Shown: positions 34,712-49,700 of the stretch, in pieces
Position numbering within the stretch: the stretch's first letter is position 1
How the letters are laid out: the number at the start of each line of letters is the position of its first letter
Source: Candidatus Omnitrophota bacterium
Lineage (GTDB): Bacteria > Hinthialibacterota > Hinthialibacteria > Hinthialibacterales > Hinthialibacteraceae
Direction of reading: 5' to 3'
DNA: 64,000 nt
Assembly: GCA_040755155.1 (NCBI GenBank)
Contig: JBFMBP010000070.1
Coordinates: 52,590 to 116,589, forward strand
The notes under the pieces: generated by a model
Database searches by the model: none
What the model was told of the DNA's origin: nothing
Seen by the model: the letters and a program-made list of their open reading frames with translations, nothing else
Program-made: the position numbers and the translations under genes

Positions 34712-37700
34712 ATTTCCACCGATGAAAGTCGGTGGCCCCATTGAAGCTGTTTAGTTCGCTGCTGTTGGCGGGAGCCAAAGGATATTTCCACCGATGAAAG
34801 TCGGTGGCCCCATTGAAGCCCGCAATGACGTTTCCCGCCCGCTCTATGCCTTCGATTTCCACCGATGAAAGTCGGTGGCCCCATTGAAGCAATGGCAAAA
34901 ATTAAGGATCCTATATACCTTACCTGGATTTCCACCGATGAAAGTCGGTGGCCCCATTGAAGCAGGATAATGGACGGCGGCGGTAGTTAATCCTTTTTCT
35001 GATTTCCACCGATGAAAGTCGGTGGCCCCATTGAAGCGCTGGTTGTTTCTATCTTACGCATATCTCTCTCAAAATTTCCACCGATGAAAGTCGGTGGCCC
35101 CATTGAAGCGATTTGACGACGTAAATATTGGAGGCGGTTCCCAACATATTTCCACCGATGAAAGTCGGTGGCCCCATTGAAGCTATGCCGGATATGTAAG
35201 AAATCCCGCCGCCATTTTGATTTCCACCGATGAAAGTCGGTGGCCCCATTGAAGCGCTTTCGATGGAGTGTAGAACAATCCTTCCCCTGGAACATTTCCA
35301 CCGATGAAAGTCGGTGGCCCCATTGAAGCATAATCGCTGGTCCCCATCGCTTTTTCCTCTTTTTATTTCCACCGATGAAAGTCGGTGGCCCCATTGAAGC
35401 CACTTGTATCTGATTGGGATACAAAAACCTAAAATTAATTTCCACCGATGAAAGTCGGTGGCCCCATTGAAGCGTAATGATTCGTTCCTTCCCAATCAGC
35501 CTCTAGCGTATTTCCACCGATGAAAGTCGGTGGCCCCATTGAAGCGACAGTGATGGGGTTAAGCATCGCCATAACCAACCAAATTTCCACCGATGAAAGT
35601 CGGTGGCCCCATTGAAGCTCCAAAAATGCTTGCACGTTCCCTTGCGCCTTGCGAGCATTTCCACCGATGAAAGTCGGTGGCCCCATTGAAGCTTGGCCGA
35701 TCGTTCTGCAAACCGACCACGATCCATTTTATTTCCACCGATGAAAGTCGGTGGCCCCATTGAAGCAGATAACCCTCGGTATCATCTGATGTCGCATCCA
35801 ACATTTCCACCGATGAAAGTCGGTGGCCCCATTGAAGCCCCTCTCTTGCGATTTCCTACACCGCTGCCGGTTACTCATTTCCACCGATGAAAGTCGGTGG
35901 CCCCATTGAAGCTTGGTCCGCGCGTTTCTCCCCGCGCCGTAGCTTCGTATTTCCACCGATGAAAGTCGGTGGCCCCATTGAAGCAGCATGGTGGTTACTG
36001 GGAGCAATATCAAATGTTAATTTCCACCGATGAAAGTCGGTGGCCCCATTGAAGCTCGATGGCCGCCTTCGTGAATAGATCGATGTAATTTCCATTTCCA
36101 CCGATGAAAGTCGGTGGCCCCATTGAAGCCCTTCGAAGTCATACGTAGATATTTTTCCTCGCTCATTTCCACCGATGAAAGTCGGTGGCCCCATTGAAGC
36201 TCCAAAGATTCATGTCCTTCATGCACTCGGAAATTTTATTTCCACCGATGAAAGTCGGTGGCCCCATTGAAGCGTGAGGTGGTCTTGCGTAGGGTGCGGG
36301 CCGCTCTCATTTCCACCGATGAAAGTCGGTGGCCCCATTGAAGCTGCAGGGCATCCGCGATGGTTCACTGGCTTACACGCCGGAGCATTTCCACCGATGA
36401 AAGTCGGTGGCCCCATTGAAGCCTGGTGCAAGACGCCGGAAGGACATATCGCATTTGTTGATTTCCACCGATGAAAGTCGGTGGCCCCATTGAAGCTCGT
36501 ATTGCTTAAGTTGTTCGGCGAACCATTGCTCTATTTCCACCGATGAAAGTCGGTGGCCCCATTGAAGCTATCGCCCTGCAATTGGGGGAGAAGAAGATGG
36601 CTAAATTTCCACCGATGAAAGTCGGTGGCCCCATTGAAGCCGCCGTATCCGTCGAGGTTATGCACAATGCGGATACATTTCCACCGATGAAAGTCGGTGG
36701 CCCCATTGAAGCTAATATTCTCCCTATCGATTTGATTGTCCGTCTGTGGATTTCCACCGATGAAAGTCGGTGGCCCCATTGAAGCTTGAATCGATCGAGT
36801 CTTTAGAGCAATGGTTCGCCGAATTTCCACCGATGAAAGTCGGTGGCCCCATTGAAGCTTACTTTACAAGAGAAAATACAACAGCGAATAATCTCATTTC
36901 CACCGATGAAAGTCGGTGGCCCCATTGAAGCGCCAATATTCATCCCGTAATTTAGGAGATAGGCTTTATCCATTTCCACCGATGAAAGTCGGTGGCCCCA
37001 TTGAAGCTGCTCAAGGTGGATATATCAGTTTTGATGATTCCGGTCTATTTCCACCGATGAAAGTCGGTGGCCCCATTGAAGCAAAAAAAGAGGTATAATA
37101 TAAATATAAGGTTAAGAGAATTTCCACCGATGAAAGTCGGTGGCCCCATTGAAGCGAAAAAATCGATCAACCGTTGTACGAAAAAATTACAATTTCCACC
37201 GATGAAAGTCGGTGGCCCCATTGAAGCCATCAGGCGTTTGCGCTCTTCCGCATCCGCCTTGATCTTATTTCCACCGATGAAAGTCGGTGGCCCCATTGAA
37301 GCCTCAAGAGGGTTGGTTCAGCATGGTGGTTACGGGAAATTTCCACCGATGAAAGTCGGTGGCCCCATTGAAGCTTTTTAGCATGGATTATTTCGAATAC
37401 GATCCCAAAAATTTCCACCGATGAAAGTCGGTGGCCCCATTGAAGCATAGAAGCATATGATGTTCCAGGCCAGCTATCATCTATTTCCACCGATGAAAGT
37501 CGGTGGCCCCATTGAAGCATAAATCCTTCAAACTCCGAAATATCTTCAATCCTAATTTCCACCGATGAAAGTCGGTGGCCCCATTGAAGCGCCGCCTTGC
37601 GGCGCCGCTAGCGCTGCCGGTCCCGGAATTTCCACCGATGAAAGTCGGTGGCCCCATTGAAGCCGGTTGGTGTTCATCGCGGCGAGCAATCGATCATAGA

Positions 37701-40700
37701 ATTTCCACCGATGAAAGTCGGTGGCCCCATTGAAGCAAAAAACCTGGATATTTTTCCCCGTTCGCAAAGGTTCATTTCCACCGATGAAAGTCGGTGGCCC
37801 CATTGAAGCTCTCCTTATGGCGTAATTCGGATATCCGGCGTAATCATTTCCACCGATGAAAGTCGGTGGCCCCATTGAAGCAGGAACGGGCTGGCCGGTA
37901 TTTTCCATTTCCTTGATATTTCCACCGATGAAAGTCGGTGGCCCCATTGAAGCTTTCCCAGTAAGAAGTTTTAAAAGCCCCACCAATTATTTCCACCGAT
38001 GAAAGTCGGTGGCCCCATTGAAGCAATACGGGTATCGTTCCGGTAAGCAAAAGTTCCGACCAATTTCCACCGATGAAAGTCGGTGGCCCCATTGAAGCAC
38101 TTAGGCGCCGATATCGACGGCGTGGAACCTATTTATTTCCACCGATGAAAGTCGGTGGCCCCATTGAAGCCAGATAAACTCGCAGTCTTGGGCGCTTTTT
38201 CCCTGCTATTTCCACCGATGAAAGTCGGTGGCCCCATTGAAGCGCATCCTTACATAATCTCCGATTATCCACGAAAAGATTGATTTCCACCGATGAAAGT
38301 CGGTGGCCCCATTGAAGCTTTTGCTTTATCATCGCCGGATGCGCCGCATTTGGCTTATTTCCACCGATGAAAGTCGGTGGCCCCATTGAAGCGAATCGAC
38401 TCGCGCCCGCTCTCCCGTCCCATGCGCGCATTTCCACCGATGAAAGTCGGTGGCCCCATTGAAGCGTTTTCCAGCATTCCATCGTCCAGCCGCGGGCTAG
38501 TAAATTTCCACCGATGAAAGTCGGTGGCCCCATTGAAGCCTTTCACCCTTCGGGTTTTTTTTCTTGACTTTTGATTATTTCCACCGATGAAAGTCGGTGG
38601 CCCCATTGAAGCGATCCTAAAAAAGTAGCGATTGTGTTAGCCACAATCGATTTCCACCGATGAAAGTCGGTGGCCCCATTGAAGCTGCGCTCCGATTCGA
38701 GTATTTCCTTGTTGGCATCTTGCGATTTCCACCGATGAAAGTCGGTGGCCCCATTGAAGCCGCCCGCCAAGCGGATCGTCGATTATTGGCCAATCATAAA
38801 TTTCCACCGATGAAAGTCGGTGGCCCCATTGAAGCATAAAAGTGAGTTAACAATGTCTGATAGTACCTTAAATTTCCACCGATGAAAGTCGGTGGCCCCA
38901 TTGAAGCCGCCGGGGATCGCGGAGCGATGGACTGCGGTAACGAAATTTCCACCGATGAAAGTCGGTGGCCCCATTGAAGCGGAGCATGGCAACAAACAGC
39001 AGGATTGTTTTTCTATATTTCCACCGATGAAAGTCGGTGGCCCCATTGAAGCAAGTATCGATGCGTTGAATGCGGCGTCAAAGCCCAAATTTCCACCGAT
39101 GAAAGTCGGTGGCCCCATTGAAGCGCGCCCTCTTAGGCGTAGATAGTCCATCCTGTAGATGATTTCCACCGATGAAAGTCGGTGGCCCCATTGAAGCACG
39201 ATAATAGCAAACGAATCTTGCACTTGCTTTTCAATTTCCACCGATGAAAGTCGGTGGCCCCATTGAAGCACGGTTGAATAGTTTTCTTCCGTCGTCGTTA
39301 CCGAACATTTCCACCGATGAAAGTCGGTGGCCCCATTGAAGCGACGTATCGATTGAGACGACTCTTGTAACCGGCTCGGCTATTTCCACCGATGAAAGTC
39401 GGTGGCCCCATTGAAGCTGTCAGTCCAGACGGCCAACTGCCGGGCATCTTGCATTTCCACCGATGAAAGTCGGTGGCCCCATTGAAGCTACGTGATCCGA
39501 ATGCACGTCATAGAACGCTTCATTATTTCCACCGATGAAAGTCGGTGGCCCCATTGAAGCCGGTTTTGGCGGCGTCGTGAATCTTGCGCATTTCCGCATT
39601 TCCACCGATGAAAGTCGGTGGCCCCATTGAAGCTTAAGGATCGATAAATGGAGATGGCAATGTCTATAATTTCCACCGATGAAAGTCGGTGGCCCCATTG
39701 AAGCTGGTATTCTTCCGGCCATAATTCCGGCGGCTTGATCATTTCCACCGATGAAAGTCGGTGGCCCCATTGAAGCTATGCGGTTGACGCTGAGAGCGAT
39801 AGCCGCACTTATTAATTTCCACCGATGAAAGTCGGTGGCCCCATTGAAGCCCGTTTGAAGGGGAATCTATCGCCGCGTGGGTGGGCGCATTTCCACCGAT
39901 GAAAGTCGGTGGCCCCATTGAAGCCGGTCGCCGTATGCTCAATGAACCGCAAAACGGAAACAATTTCCACCGATGAAAGTCGGTGGCCCCATTGAAGCTA
40001 TCCTTAATAAAATCAATGGTTTACGCCGCATAGCCAAATTTCCACCGATGAAAGTCGGTGGCCCCATTGAAGCACCTATAGCGGGGTTGCGTTTTGCTTC
40101 TTCATTAGCAATTTCCACCGATGAAAGTCGGTGGCCCCATTGAAGCATCGCTGCGGAAAAACCATGTCCGTCGCGTGTTTGCATTTCCACCGATGAAAGT
40201 CGGTGGCCCCATTGAAGCGAGGCAGCTGTCTGGCTTCCAGACGTCGGCATACCAGAATTTCCACCGATGAAAGTCGGTGGCCCCATTGAAGCTTCGACAA
40301 CTACACTCAAATTTGGATTCCTTCAAATCCTATTTCCACCGATGAAAGTCGGTGGCCCCATTGAAGCTTGTTGGACCGAATGGGCTCCTGACTGGTATTA
40401 CTATTTCCACCGATGAAAGTCGGTGGCCCCATTGAAGCTTGACGTGGGCTAGGGGATTGCTATTCTTTTACTTATTTCCACCGATGAAAGTCGGTGGCCC
40501 CATTGAAGCGAGCTTCAGGTGGCACGACTGTCTACAACGTAGATACATTTCCACCGATGAAAGTCGGTGGCCCCATTGAAGCGTTGAATACCCATTTTTG
40601 TCCAGCAGGCTAAGGATATTTCCACCGATGAAAGTCGGTGGCCCCATTGAAGCAACGTCACCTTGTACATTGTAAGCCTCCTAGCGCTAGATTTCCACCG

Positions 40701-43700
40701 ATGAAAGTCGGTGGCCCCATTGAAGCGATAATTTATCCACCGTAAAATATCGCGCTATAATGAATTTCCACCGATGAAAGTCGGTGGCCCCATTGAAGCA
40801 ATCTATTTTATCCAGGAGGGTTGTCTCATGCCGCACTATTTCCACCGATGAAAGTCGGTGGCCCCATTGAAGCCTTAAGATGGCGCTTGATAATTGGAAG
40901 CATCTGGATCATTTCCACCGATGAAAGTCGGTGGCCCCATTGAAGCGCAAATTTTGCGTCCGTATCTGTCCCTCTCTGTCCAATTTCCACCGATGAAAGT
41001 CGGTGGCCCCATTGAAGCGAACAGTCAAGATTTGCCCCTGGCCGTTGAGCCTTGAATTTCCACCGATGAAAGTCGGTGGCCCCATTGAAGCTAAACGGAA
41101 TCAATTCGGGTTTTATAGTTACGAAAAAATTTCCACCGATGAAAGTCGGTGGCCCCATTGAAGCAGCCGCTTGATTTCAGCCTCGCACGCCGCTATCTCT
41201 ATTTCCACCGATGAAAGTCGGTGGCCCCATTGAAGCCGATGCGATCCGAACGAACTCCGACATCCGTTTCATTATATTTCCACCGATGAAAGTCGGTGGC
41301 CCCATTGAAGCTTATCAATCTCGCCCCTAATCCTTTTTCTAAATACTATTTCCACCGATGAAAGTCGGTGGCCCCATTGAAGCTTTTAAAAGACGCTCGC
41401 TCTTCTTCCGATAAACTCATTTCCACCGATGAAAGTCGGTGGCCCCATTGAAGCTAATGCGGGGCTAGGGGATTGCTATTCTTTTTCATTTATTTCCACC
41501 GATGAAAGTCGGTGGCCCCATTGAAGCTTACCATCGTCGATAATTTGGGATTATGATTTTCCAATTTCCACCGATGAAAGTCGGTGGCCCCATTGAAGCC
41601 CATTGGCCCATACCCTACGACGGTAGCCGCTGACATTTCCACCGATGAAAGTCGGTGGCCCCATTGAAGCCTCCATATAACGGCCACGATTACGACGGTC
41701 ATCGAATTTCCACCGATGAAAGTCGGTGGCCCCATTGAAGCCCTACTCCACCAGCGGCGTACCTCAATCGCCAAGCTGTTATTTCCACCGATGAAAGTCG
41801 GTGGCCCCATTGAAGCGGGCGACGATAAAGGCAGAGCTTCTTCGAGACGCCTTATTTCCACCGATGAAAGTCGGTGGCCCCATTGAAGCGGATCGACTCC
41901 ATCCGCAACGCCGGAAGCCGACTTCATTTCCACCGATGAAAGTCGGTGGCCCCATTGAAGCCTGTCAGCGGCGTGTGAAATTGCAAGTAATATTTTTATT
42001 TCCACCGATGAAAGTCGGTGGCCCCATTGAAGCCTCATGCCGCACTGTTTCAATCGTACTATCGACCGTCATTTCCACCGATGAAAGTCGGTGGCCCCAT
42101 TGAAGCGTACTCAGCCAGTATATTTCTTTGGCGCTTGAATTAATTTCCACCGATGAAAGTCGGTGGCCCCATTGAAGCATTGCGCGGGGAGTCGTCCAGA
42201 ATTTCTACCGCCAATTTCCACCGATGAAAGTCGGTGGCCCCATTGAAGCATTTCGAACGCTTACTACAATAACATCCTCGGCTCGCATTTCCACCGATGA
42301 AAGTCGGTGGCCCCATTGAAGCCAAGCGCCAAGCCGATCGAAAACTTGACGCCTTGAATAATTTCCACCGATGAAAGTCGGTGGCCCCATTGAAGCTTCC
42401 ATGTCGACAGTAAACTCATCAGCGGATGCAGTAGATTTCCACCGATGAAAGTCGGTGGCCCCATTGAAGCGTCGTTATTAGTCAACCCCGTCAAGAGCGA
42501 TAAACAACATTTCCACCGATGAAAGTCGGTGGCCCCATTGAAGCGATCGGCAAGGGAATCGAAGCGGTTGCCGGACTGTCTATTTCCACCGATGAAAGTC
42601 GGTGGCCCCATTGAAGCATATATACTGTACTTCGTTACCAGCAGAATCTAAAACATTTCCACCGATGAAAGTCGGTGGCCCCATTGAAGCCCGCAATGGT
42701 AGCAGAGGTTTTTTTTAATCCAGTATTTAATTTCCACCGATGAAAGTCGGTGGCCCCATTGAAGCCGGTTGTTGCCCACGCCGAATAAGTTAATAATCCA
42801 GCATTTCCACCGATGAAAGTCGGTGGCCCCATTGAAGCTATCGGTCTGGTCATAGGTTAGCCCCGTTATATTGATATTTCCACCGATGAAAGTCGGTGGC
42901 CCCATTGAAGCGGCGGCATGGAAGGGGATGATTATGCAGTTATTACTTCTATTTCCACCGATGAAAGTCGGTGGCCCCATTGAAGCCGGGAAAGGCGCGG
43001 GGATTTCGGCTTCTGCCACATCATTTCCACCGATGAAAGTCGGTGGCCCCATTGAAGCGATGAACCGGCCTGATATTTTGGCGTAATCATTCTTTCATTT
43101 CCACCGATGAAAGTCGGTGGCCCCATTGAAGCTGTCGTCTACGAAATCGATCGATTCGGTGACTGTTGCGATTTCCACCGATGAAAGTCGGTGGCCCCAT
43201 TGAAGCGTTTTAAGACCATCTACAGCGTCGGGTTCTCCTGATCATTTCCACCGATGAAAGTCGGTGGCCCCATTGAAGCTGTTCAGTGTAGCGTTTTTCA
43301 TCGTCTTTCTCCTTTATTTCCACCGATGAAAGTCGGTGGCCCCATTGAAGCTTCGCGAATGTCCTTTACTTCTGCAATTAATGGCTCTAATTTCCACCGA
43401 TGAAAGTCGGTGGCCCCATTGAAGCGGGGCGCGGTTTCATGGGGCGATTATCTTGTTGCCTTATTTCCACCGATGAAAGTCGGTGGCCCCATTGAAGCGA
43501 GATGCCAATCTTCGAGATGCCGATCTCCAAAATGCCATTTCCACCGATGAAAGTCGGTGGCCCCATTGAAGCCTGTGTTCTTGGTTGTATGGTAGAAAAT
43601 CTTTCTGAGAATTTCCACCGATGAAAGTCGGTGGCCCCATTGAAGCCATACCAGCTACTATCTCATCCGCGTCGGATATAGCCATTTCCACCGATGAAAG

Positions 43701-46700
43701 TCGGTGGCCCCATTGAAGCGAGTTTTGGGAGTACATGGCGGCGGCAGTCGTCATATTTCCACCGATGAAAGTCGGTGGCCCCATTGAAGCAATTTCGCTT
43801 CCGATTTTCTGACCGCCGGTTTCTCATTTCCACCGATGAAAGTCGGTGGCCCCATTGAAGCGTTTTGGTTCGCGTTTGAGAAGTGGCATTTTATTGTTCC
43901 ATTTCCACCGATGAAAGTCGGTGGCCCCATTGAAGCTTACCGTATCAATTTCCCAAACCACCGTTGGATACATTTCCACCGATGAAAGTCGGTGGCCCCA
44001 TTGAAGCTGACGATAAGGCAATCCTTGATTTGATTAACAAACAATTTCCACCGATGAAAGTCGGTGGCCCCATTGAAGCATATCGATAATTCCAGAAACT
44101 AACCAAGACTGTAAATCATTTCCACCGATGAAAGTCGGTGGCCCCATTGAAGCACATGTTTGCAGACGTACAATTCGATGGTAAACAGTTATTTCCACCG
44201 ATGAAAGTCGGTGGCCCCATTGAAGCTGTTGTCAATCTCTAGTGGGATGATTTGTCTAATCTTATTTCCACCGATGAAAGTCGGTGGCCCCATTGAAGCA
44301 TTATGCCCCTTCATCTCACTCGCCCATGCCCATCCCATTTCCACCGATGAAAGTCGGTGGCCCCATTGAAGCTCTAATACGCTCATGCTGTCAATCGGCT
44401 CCTCTGTAGATTTCCACCGATGAAAGTCGGTGGCCCCATTGAAGCCTGTCGATGAAGTGGATGGCTGGATATGCGTGAAGCATCATTTCCACCGATGAAA
44501 GTCGGTGGCCCCATTGAAGCGATTTGCTTGGGTTCACGCTTATGATTCGACATTTATTTATTTCCACCGATGAAAGTCGGTGGCCCCATTGAAGCCGTTT
44601 TCTGCTGATTGGCGAGAGTTCCCGTAGTTTTGATTTCCACCGATGAAAGTCGGTGGCCCCATTGAAGCGACGTTGTAGCGAATATCACTCGCAGTCGCAC
44701 CCGAAAATTTCCACCGATGAAAGTCGGTGGCCCCATTGAAGCGCATTGCTCTCCGTGTTGGAAGTGTATCAAAACAGTAAAATTTCCACCGATGAAAGTC
44801 GGTGGCCCCATTGAAGCGTATGAGTGCGGGGTGATGCTAAGAATTTCGGTCACATTTCCACCGATGAAAGTCGGTGGCCCCATTGAAGCCCATCCAAGTC
44901 AATAATCATAATACTCCTCCTTCTATTTCCACCGATGAAAGTCGGTGGCCCCATTGAAGCGAGCGAATCGGCGGCGCAGCGGATTTTAGACGCGCAATTT
45001 CCACCGATGAAAGTCGGTGGCCCCATTGAAGCTGCAATAATAAGATCGGCATCGTATCCCGTATAACGATTTCCACCGATGAAAGTCGGTGGCCCCATTG
45101 AAGCTGGTCTTTAAAATTTGTTGTTTGCCGGCGGCCACCCGAATTTCCACCGATGAAAGTCGGTGGCCCCATTGAAGCGGTTCGTTGCGCGTGAAACTTG
45201 TTCGGCTTCGTCTTTATTTCCACCGATGAAAGTCGGTGGCCCCATTGAAGCATCGGAATCATAGCCAACGCATTCCCATTGTTCAACTCGATTTCCACCG
45301 ATGAAAGTCGGTGGCCCCATTGAAGCACTTGGGTTTTTCTTTCAACCCAAAACCAAAACGAAATTTCCACCGATGAAAGTCGGTGGCCCCATTGAAGCGA
45401 TACTTTCGGAAATATACAAGAATACTTGACTGATAATTTCCACCGATGAAAGTCGGTGGCCCCATTGAAGCAACGGAATGACGCTCGCCCATGAACGAAT
45501 TTTTGTTATTTCCACCGATGAAAGTCGGTGGCCCCATTGAAGCAGTCAACGGATGGCCACTAAGTACGGATTTAAGGATATTTCCACCGATGAAAGTCGG
45601 TGGCCCCATTGAAGCGTTTCACTGGTTTCTTTCTCGCGCTCGGTCTTTACGATTTCCACCGATGAAAGTCGGTGGCCCCATTGAAGCTTTTAGTCCCACT
45701 GTTTTTTGCTCCTTTCCTTGCCTTTATTTCCACCGATGAAAGTCGGTGGCCCCATTGAAGCAAGGAGAACCGTTGCGGTAATGGCGAATATCTATAAATT
45801 TCCACCGATGAAAGTCGGTGGCCCCATTGAAGCAGCATTGACTTGAGAAATAAGGGTTAAGTACCTTAGCCATTTCCACCGATGAAAGTCGGTGGCCCCA
45901 TTGAAGCGATTTGAGCGGCCGTTAAGTCCTGGAACGAACGAGTGAATTTCCACCGATGAAAGTCGGTGGCCCCATTGAAGCGATAGATCGCATAAACCGC
46001 ATGACGCAAGATGCCAAATTTCCACCGATGAAAGTCGGTGGCCCCATTGAAGCCCGCAATGATAGCATAGGTTGTTTTTTATCCAGTATTTATATTTCCA
46101 CCGATGAAAGTCGGTGGCCCCATTGAAGCGGTTATCGGCGGCGCGGCGTCTGGAGCCGCAGGAATTATTTCCACCGATGAAAGTCGGTGGCCCCATTGAA
46201 GCCGGTGGATGGCGGTGTATCAACAGGAGGAGTTGGAGAATTTCCACCGATGAAAGTCGGTGGCCCCATTGAAGCCAGATTGAGGCTAATGGGTCAAATA
46301 CCGGAACTCCAGATTTCCACCGATGAAAGTCGGTGGCCCCATTGAAGCATTTCTCCTTTTCGGTTTCTTCCGCCAGGATGTCTTCCTATTTCCACCGATG
46401 AAAGTCGGTGGCCCCATTGAAGCTGGGACGTGGATTTCAATCTGGAATACGCCCTTGCATTTCCACCGATGAAAGTCGGTGGCCCCATTGAAGCATGCGG
46501 TATTTTTGCATAGTATAGCACCTATTGTAGATTTCCACCGATGAAAGTCGGTGGCCCCATTGAAGCGGATACCTTAACGATTGTTCGCACCAATACAAAG
46601 ATACATTTCCACCGATGAAAGTCGGTGGCCCCATTGAAGCCCTGCCGACATCTGGGTCAAGTACTCCCCCGCACTCGACATTTCCACCGATGAAAGTCGG

Positions 46701-49700
46701 TGGCCCCATTGAAGCCGTGGCTAGCGTATGGGCGCGCTTACAGGCCATCGCTATTTCCACCGATGAAAGTCGGTGGCCCCATTGAAGCGGCGCGATCAAG
46801 ACGGAATACAACGGGCGGATTTACGAATTTCCACCGATGAAAGTCGGTGGCCCCATTGAAGCTTTTTTATCCAGTATTTATAGCGTTCTCGGCACCACAT
46901 TTCCACCGATGAAAGTCGGTGGCCCCATTGAAGCTAAAGGACAACAGAGATACTTTAAGCAGATATCCTCATTTCCACCGATGAAAGTCGGTGGCCCCAT
47001 TGAAGCTCGCCGGTGCATGGCGCCTTAATGCGTCCAATCCGCCATTTCCACCGATGAAAGTCGGTGGCCCCATTGAAGCAGAGGAAGCGACATGCAAGGG
47101 GCATGACAATTCGTGCATTTCCACCGATGAAAGTCGGTGGCCCCATTGAAGCGAGACTTATTCAGAAGCGGATTCTTTTCATAAGGCGATTTCCACCGAT
47201 GAAAGTCGGTGGCCCCATTGAAGCTAGTAAAGACGCTATAAAGTGATCGTGAGTGTAATCATTTCCACCGATGAAAGTCGGTGGCCCCATTGAAGCTCTC
47301 TCCTGTTTCAGTGTCAACAGACACAACAGAGATAGCATTTCCACCGATGAAAGTCGGTGGCCCCATTGAAGCTTCTAGTCAGTGCTCTGGCCGTATTGGT
47401 GCTCTTGTCATTTCCACCGATGAAAGTCGGTGGCCCCATTGAAGCCTGAAAGTTGTTGAGCCACAAAAGGAAGGCGATAACAACATTTCCACCGATGAAA
47501 GTCGGTGGCCCCATTGAAGCTTGACTTTAATACCAGCCTTGCAAGCGGCGACAGCATATTTCCACCGATGAAAGTCGGTGGCCCCATTGAAGCTTGGCGG
47601 CTTTCCGCTTCTAATCCGCCCGTTGGCAAATTTCCACCGATGAAAGTCGGTGGCCCCATTGAAGCTTTTCTGTCATTCAATTGAATGGCTAGCCCATCCT
47701 CTCCATTTCCACCGATGAAAGTCGGTGGCCCCATTGAAGCGACGACTCGTAATCCCATTGCTTTGTACTCCCTTCTTTCTATTTCCACCGATGAAAGTCG
47801 GTGGCCCCATTGAAGCATCGCAAACGTGATCCTCTTGGCTCGTCTCCAGGTCGATTTCCACCGATGAAAGTCGGTGGCCCCATTGAAGCGTAGTTTTGTG
47901 GGCAAGCCCGGTTCCCGCGATGACTATTTCCACCGATGAAAGTCGGTGGCCCCATTGAAGCCGCTCTTTTTTTTCGCCCTGTAGCCCGCGTACGGCCATT
48001 TCCACCGATGAAAGTCGGTGGCCCCATTGAAGCAGGGATGGACGAGGGGTATAGACTTGAGCTTTAGGTTCATTTCCACCGATGAAAGTCGGTGGCCCCA
48101 TTGAAGCGAGATGAATATACCATTGACCGTCGGCGTCGTCTTTATTTCCACCGATGAAAGTCGGTGGCCCCATTGAAGCGTTTCCCGCTGCGCCTTGTCC
48201 CGCTCAATACGGTTCAACATTTCCACCGATGAAAGTCGGTGGCCCCATTGAAGCCTCAAAGTGGATTTCAATCTCGATCCGCTGTTCGGCATTTCCACCG
48301 ATGAAAGTCGGTGGCCCCATTGAAGCAATGCGCTCTGCGATATCGTTGGACGCCCGAAAGCCATTTCCACCGATGAAAGTCGGTGGCCCCATTGAAGCTT
48401 TTGATACCCATTACGATTTTCTCCTTTTGTTATACATTTCCACCGATGAAAGTCGGTGGCCCCATTGAAGCCTGCAGACAAGAAAAAACTCTCCAAAGAA
48501 ACATGGGAAATTTCCACCGATGAAAGTCGGTGGCCCCATTGAAGCTTCCCATCCTGTATAGCAAAAAGACGCGACCCACAAATTTCCACCGATGAAAGTC
48601 GGTGGCCCCATTGAAGCTAGATAGAGTGAGCTTATTTTTAAGTTCTGATAAAATTTCCACCGATGAAAGTCGGTGGCCCCATTGAAGCTGGGGTACGTGT
48701 AAACTATTCAGATTACTATACTTAATTTCCACCGATGAAAGTCGGTGGCCCCATTGAAGCCGACGGCAAGCAGGAGGAAAGAGAAATATGACGCAAGATT
48801 TCCACCGATGAAAGTCGGTGGCCCCATTGAAGCCTAAAAAGTCATTCGATTCGCATGGAGGAGGTGGCCATTTCCACCGATGAAAGTCGGTGGCCCCATT
48901 GAAGCGAGATATCAAATAACCGCATTCGTCATTCGGGTATTCATTTCCACCGATGAAAGTCGGTGGCCCCATTGAAGCTGCTGATTTTGCCATCGGCGTC
49001 CCAATAATACGTATATTTCCACCGATGAAAGTCGGTGGCCCCATTGAAGCTGCTGATTTTGCCATCGGCGTCCCAATAATACGTATATTTCCACCGATGA
49101 AAGTCGGTGGCCCCATTGAAGCTTAAAAAAAAAGGACGGCGCCGCCCGACAGGGCGGGATTTCCACCGATGAAAGTCGGTGGCCCCATTGAAGCATCGAG
49201 GATCATAACTTAGGTAAATTTGGATATACATATTTCCACCGATGAAAGTCGGTGGCCCCATTGAAGCCATGATTGTTTCTCCTTTTTGTGTGATTTCCGA
49301 AGTTATTTCCACCGATGAAAGTCGGTGGCCCCATTGAAGCATTGAGAATCCTCCTGCGTCAGGGCGGCGTGACCGGATTTCCACCGATGAAAGTCGGTGG
49401 CCCCATTGAAGCCCGCAATTAATGGTTCTAACTCCTCAAAGGTAGTCGTCATTTCCACCGATGAAAGTCGGTGGCCCCATTGAAGCTGATGCGGAAAATA
49501 TTCGATCATGATTCTTACTCCCTTATTTCCACCGATGAAAGTCGGTGGCCCCATTGAAGCAAGAGCCAACCCGCGCCGATTTGCGCGGGAGTCTATTTAT
49601 TTCCACCGATGAAAGTCGGTGGCCCCATTGAAGCAGCTCAAGGAGCGCTTTCCATTCCGTACCCGCCGCCCACATTTCCACCGATGAAAGTCGGTGGCCC

